From: Acetomicrobium flavidum
Lineage (GTDB): Bacteria > Synergistota > Synergistia > Synergistales > Acetomicrobiaceae
Assembly (NCBI RefSeq): GCF_900129645.1
Contig: NZ_FSQZ01000001.1
Location: 372,001-436,000 of the forward strand
Length of the DNA stretch: 64,000 nt
Direction of reading: 5' to 3'
The notes under the pieces are model-generated. The model did no database searches. It was not told where the DNA came from and saw only the letters and a list, made by a program, of their open reading frames with translations. The position numbers and the translations under genes are program-made. Below, one piece after another: positions 61,229 to 64,000 of the stretch (position 1 is the first letter of the stretch; the number at the start of each line of letters is the position of its first letter).

Positions 61229-62045
61229 CGTCTACACCCCCAGAGCGAAACGAGGTAAGCGTCCTTCTAATTCTCTCAAGCAACGAAGCCGGTTCGTTTT
61301 CGGAGAGGAAATAGTGCAATAGAAGCTGACGTAACTGAGCCTCTTTAAGGCCTCTAGACAAGTGCCCGCGAATGGCAAAGGAAACCTCTCCCCTCTCCTC
61401 CGATACGACCAGGGATATGGCATCTGAAACCTCTGTTATGCCGAGAGCTGCCCTGTGTCTGGTGCCCAACCATCTCGAGATATCGGGGTTGTCGCTAAGC
61501 GGTAAAAAGCACGATGCAGCTATTATGCGCTCCCTGTCGAGAATGGCCGCCCCATCGTGAAGGGGGTTACCCGGCCAAAATATGGAGACAATCGCCTCCT
61601 GAGAGATCTCGGCATTTAGCTTAACCGCCGATTGCCATATATCCTTGAGCCCCGTGCTCCTTTGCAGAACCAACAAAGCTCCTATCCTCTGCGACTGAAG
61701 GTACATCAAAGCCCTTAAGACCTCGTCTGCCAGCGACTGAGCCTTTTCCTTTGAAACCGTCTGCCGCCAGAGGCTCCCCTTGCCTATCTCCTCGAGCATG
61801 CGTCGTAGCTCCGGCTGAAATACGATGGGTATCGCTATGAACAATACACCTAAGAACTTACCCAACATCCAGGATAAGACCTCGAAGTGAAGCGCACGCG
61901 CCAGCACGCTCACCAGGCCAATGAGCAATAACCCCTTGACCAGCTGCATGGCCCTGGTGTCCATTAACAACAATAAAATCCTGTAGATCAAAAAGGCTAT
62001 GATCAGTATGTCTAAGATATCCCTTATTGAAAGAAATCTGATCAT
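61209..62045 (-). CDS. cdaA: Diadenylate cyclase CdaA
   Basis: A 278-aa enzyme making cyclic di-AMP from two ATP. Three N-terminal membrane helices (about 10-85) precede the DAC domain, which keeps the DGA motif in LHDGAAILD and the RHR motif in TRHRAALGITEVSDA. The start overlaps the racemase stop by 4 nt. cdaA-cdaR-glmM is intact. Confidence 0.94.
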   Translation of the reverse strand: MIRFLSIRDILDILIIAFLIYRILLLLMDTRAMQLVKGLLLIGLVSVLARALHFEVLSWMLGKFLGVLFIAIPIVFQPELRRMLEEIGKGSLWRQTVSKEKAQSLADEVLRALMYLQSQRIGALLVLQRSTGLKDIWQSAVKLNAEISQEAIVSIFWPGNPLHDGAAILDRERIIAASCFLPLSDNPDISRWLGTRHRAALGITEVSDAISLVVSEERGEVSFAIRGHLSRGLKEAQLRQLLLHYFLSENEPASLLERIRRTLTSFRSGGVDDDEANR

Positions 62046-63124
62046 CGTTCCTCCATCACCACTTCCACATAAGGTGATGTAGCAGCGGCAAGCATCGCCC
62101 CGTAATTGACCTCAAATTCCAATGTATCGCCTACGGTAAGCTTATGATCCATCTCTTCTACATCAACTATGAGATGATCACTGGATGCTCCGAGCACATA
62201 AACGCCCCTATCTAAGGGAGTTATGCCCTCAGGCCTTACGTCTTGTCTACCAATGGCCAAAATAGCCCTAAGCCTCATGCCTCTGTCATTAAATTGGGGA
62301 ACGTTGCCGAAGGCATCTGCACCTATGGTGCCTATAGGAACGCTAGGCTTTCGCCTCACTTCGATCACCTCGGCCACAAGCATCAAGGTATCTTGATGCA
62401 AATAGGAAATGAGCCTTTTACCGGTAATATCGCTGCCGAGCAATATGGCCTCCCCGATCCTCAATTGGTTGATCCCGGAGGGCATGGTATTATCCTCCAC
62501 TAATGCAAGAGACGATGTCCCCCCGCCCGAGTAAACCCTTAACTCATATCCCAGTCTCCTTTCAAGCTCATGTCCAACCTCCAGGAGATGGCCAAGATTT
62601 GCGCTAGAGGGAAGCACGCCTCCGAAACACCCCACATTGGTCCCGACTCCGATGCATCGAACTTTCCTTGATGCCTTTAGTGCCCTTGCCATTTCCTCTA
62701 TCTCGGCCGAGACAGGCCATATGCCCTCACGCAGATCGCCAACGTCCACCATCACAATTACATCGTGGTTTAGGCCTAAGGCCATGCAGGCATCGTCAAG
62801 CAGCTTTATCGTCTCGGGCATCGATATTAAACTGACATCGACGTAAGAGACGACATCGGTCATCTCGCTTGCCATTGGAAGCCTGAGCAGCATGAAGGTT
62901 GTTTGAAGGCCTTCCCTCTTGAGGGTCGCTATATTCTTCAAGCGACTGTCTCCCAGAAAGGCACATCCGCCCTCAAGCATTGCCCTCGCCACGCTGACGT
63001 TACCGCACATTCCCTTGGTCACGCCGCCCGCCTCTATGCCCGCGCCCTTGCACAAGTTGACAACTCTGGAGGCATTTTCTCGTATTTTGTCCAAACGTAC
63101 CTTTAACTTGGGATTCCCACCCAT
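62042..63124 (-). CDS. Alanine/ornithine racemase family PLP-dependent enzyme
   Basis: A 360-aa fold-III PLP enzyme. The cofactor lysine is expected in GVTKGMCGN near residues 34-42. GGTSSLALVEDNTMPSGINQ and RIGEAILLGSD fit the ornithine racemase (Orr/YhfX-like) branch better than Alr. It may produce D-ornithine or another D-amino acid; the substrate is unproved. It follows nfo by 26 nt and is coupled to cdaA. Confidence 0.82.
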   Translation of the reverse strand: MGGNPKLKVRLDKIRENASRVVNLCKGAGIEAGGVTKGMCGNVSVARAMLEGGCAFLGDSRLKNIATLKREGLQTTFMLLRLPMASEMTDVVSYVDVSLISMPETIKLLDDACMALGLNHDVIVMVDVGDLREGIWPVSAEIEEMARALKASRKVRCIGVGTNVGCFGGVLPSSANLGHLLEVGHELERRLGYELRVYSGGGTSSLALVEDNTMPSGINQLRIGEAILLGSDITGKRLISYLHQDTLMLVAEVIEVRRKPSVPIGTIGADAFGNVPQFNDRGMRLRAILAIGRQDVRPEGITPLDRGVYVLGASSDHLIVDVEEMDHKLTVGDTLEFEVNYGAMLAAATSPYVEVVMEER

Positions 63125-63150
63125 ATCGGTCTCCTCTCGGCTAGCATAAA

Positions 63151-63993
63151 TCAGTAACCTCTAAGCTTTCTTAGTAGGGCCAGGTTGCCTTCATCTCCGC
63201 GGCCATCTTTGGGCGTCTCCAAAACGCAAGGCGTTTGTCTCCAACGTTCGTCTGTAACTATATGGGCAAAGGCGTCTATGCCGATATGGCCATCTCCAAT
63301 GTGTGCATGTCTGTCTTTTTTGCTGCCCCTCTCATAGCGACTGTCGTTGAGATGCCAGCATCCCACCCTGCCGATGCCTACATATTTATCGACCGTTGAG
63401 ATCAGGCGCTCGTAACTTTCCCTCGATGCAAGCTCATAACCGCTGGCAAAGAGATGGCAGGTGTCCAAACAAAGTCCCAATCTAGGGTGCTCATCCAAGG
63501 AGCTAAACAAAAATTCAAAATGAGACAGGTCTCCGCCCAAAGAAAACCCCTCTCCGGCCGTGGTCTCAAGTAACAACTTTGTCTTAGCATCTTCGGTCCT
63601 TAGCAATACTTCCTGCAAGGCATCGACGACACGGGCTAAACCACCCTTCACCCCTGCGCCTCCGTGAGAACCCGGATGCAGTACCAGATATTTGATTCCC
63701 AATTCGCGACATCTCATGACCTCGTCGATTGCGGCCAATATGCTCTTTGACCTCAGCTCGCCCTCTGAGGCCAAATTGATCAGGTATGAGGCGTGGGCAA
63801 CTACCTCTTTTATGTTGCTATCTCGCCACTTCCTGTAAAACTCCATGCTCTGCTCGAGCTTAAGGTGTGGCGATTTCCATTGTAGCTGATTTTTTGTGAA
63901 TATCTGTATCGCCTCGCAGGAAAGGCTAGCTCCCCTTTCTATGGCTCGAGGAAGGCCTCCGCGAATCGAGACATGCGCTCCTATCAATGACAT
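63151..63993 (-). CDS. nfo: Endonuclease IV (AP endonuclease)
   Basis: A 280-aa TIM-barrel enzyme with three zinc ions that cuts at abasic sites. It begins LIGAHVSIRGGLPRAIERG; zinc ligands include VLHPGSHGGAG, LLLETTAGEG, GLCLDTCHLFASGYE, HLNDSRYERGSKKDRHAHIG and a final LETP. An additional in-frame ATG at 63999 is possible. The ribosome site would lie at or beyond the right edge of the window, so the start and promoter cannot be judged. Confidence 0.94.
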   Translation of the reverse strand: MSLIGAHVSIRGGLPRAIERGASLSCEAIQIFTKNQLQWKSPHLKLEQSMEFYRKWRDSNIKEVVAHASYLINLASEGELRSKSILAAIDEVMRCRELGIKYLVLHPGSHGGAGVKGGLARVVDALQEVLLRTEDAKTKLLLETTAGEGFSLGGDLSHFEFLFSSLDEHPRLGLCLDTCHLFASGYELASRESYERLISTVDKYVGIGRVGCWHLNDSRYERGSKKDRHAHIGDGHIGIDAFAHIVTDERWRQTPCVLETPKDGRGDEGNLALLRKLRGY

Positions 63994-64000
63994 TGGCATT

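Noticed and set aside
1-64000. CRISPR arrays, insertion sequences, prophage or rRNA genes
   Set aside because: No regularly spaced repeats, transposase-like proteins, phage proteins or rRNA-like sequence were seen on either strand.

Overview
The window is an ordinary, densely packed bacterial chromosome segment of roughly balanced base composition. No rRNA, CRISPR array, insertion sequence or phage gene was found. Gene content points to a strictly anaerobic, amino-acid-using bacterium: a four-subunit 2-oxoacid:ferredoxin oxidoreductase, histidine degradation through formiminoglutamate, arginine deiminase with ornithine carbamoyltransferase, and many radical SAM enzymes. The gene orders (ruvCAB next to yebC, spoIID and queA; cdaA-cdaR-glmM; a Memo-AMMECR1 fusion beside its radical SAM partner) and overall character would fit Synergistota, perhaps an Acetomicrobium-like organism. 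That placement is inference from content, not a sequence match.

Layout. 1-4.5 kb: start of clpP, tig, five tRNA genes (Leu, Lys, Arg, His, Gly), azlCD and a YgjP-type metallopeptidase. 4.6-9.7 kb: a COG0731 radical SAM protein, rlmD and korDABC. 9.7-13.2 kb: acpS-nnrDE-small membrane protein-tsaE-tsaB, plus tRNA-Val. 13.3-17.7 kb: hutH-ftcD-hutI-cyclodeaminase without urocanase. 17.7-26.6 kb: amrS and Memo-AMMECR1, queA, spoIID-like, DUF2905, ruvBAC, yebC and nadE. 26.7-29.4 kb: a COG1031 radical SAM-HhH protein, an unrecognised cysteine-rich protein and nikR. 29.4-34.4 kb: an arginine/polyamine block (argF, arcA, speD, speB, speE, pyruvoyl arginine decarboxylase). 34.6-36.9 kb: penicillin-binding protein 1A. 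36.9-56.8 kb: a long leftward run of housekeeping genes (dgt, PPDK regulator, glyS, glyQ, recO, CorC-like, ybeY, pgpH, phoH, NifU-like, pycB-like, mazG, mfd, pth, rplY, prs, glmU) and tRNA-Gln. 57-64 kb: perR with a small membrane protein, then the leftward operon nfo-racemase-cdaA-cdaR-glmM-galU.

How it works together. Arginine can be decarboxylated to agmatine, cut to putrescine and aminopropylated to spermidine by four tightly packed genes behind a perfect consensus promoter, or be deiminated by arcA and argF. Histidine would feed glutamate and methenyl-tetrahydrofolate if urocanase is supplied from elsewhere. KorDABC links 2-oxoacids to ferredoxin. c-di-AMP synthesis (cdaA, cdaR), an HD-family hydrolase (pgpH) and cell-wall precursor genes (glmM, glmU, galU) are all present.

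No clearly new multi-gene system is visible. The best candidates for a second look are the roughly 140-nt structured leader in front of tRNA-Leu, the perfect palindrome filling the korDABC promoter spacer, the unrecognised cysteine-rich protein between a COG1031 enzyme and nikR, and the strong hairpin between tRNA-Gln and glmU.
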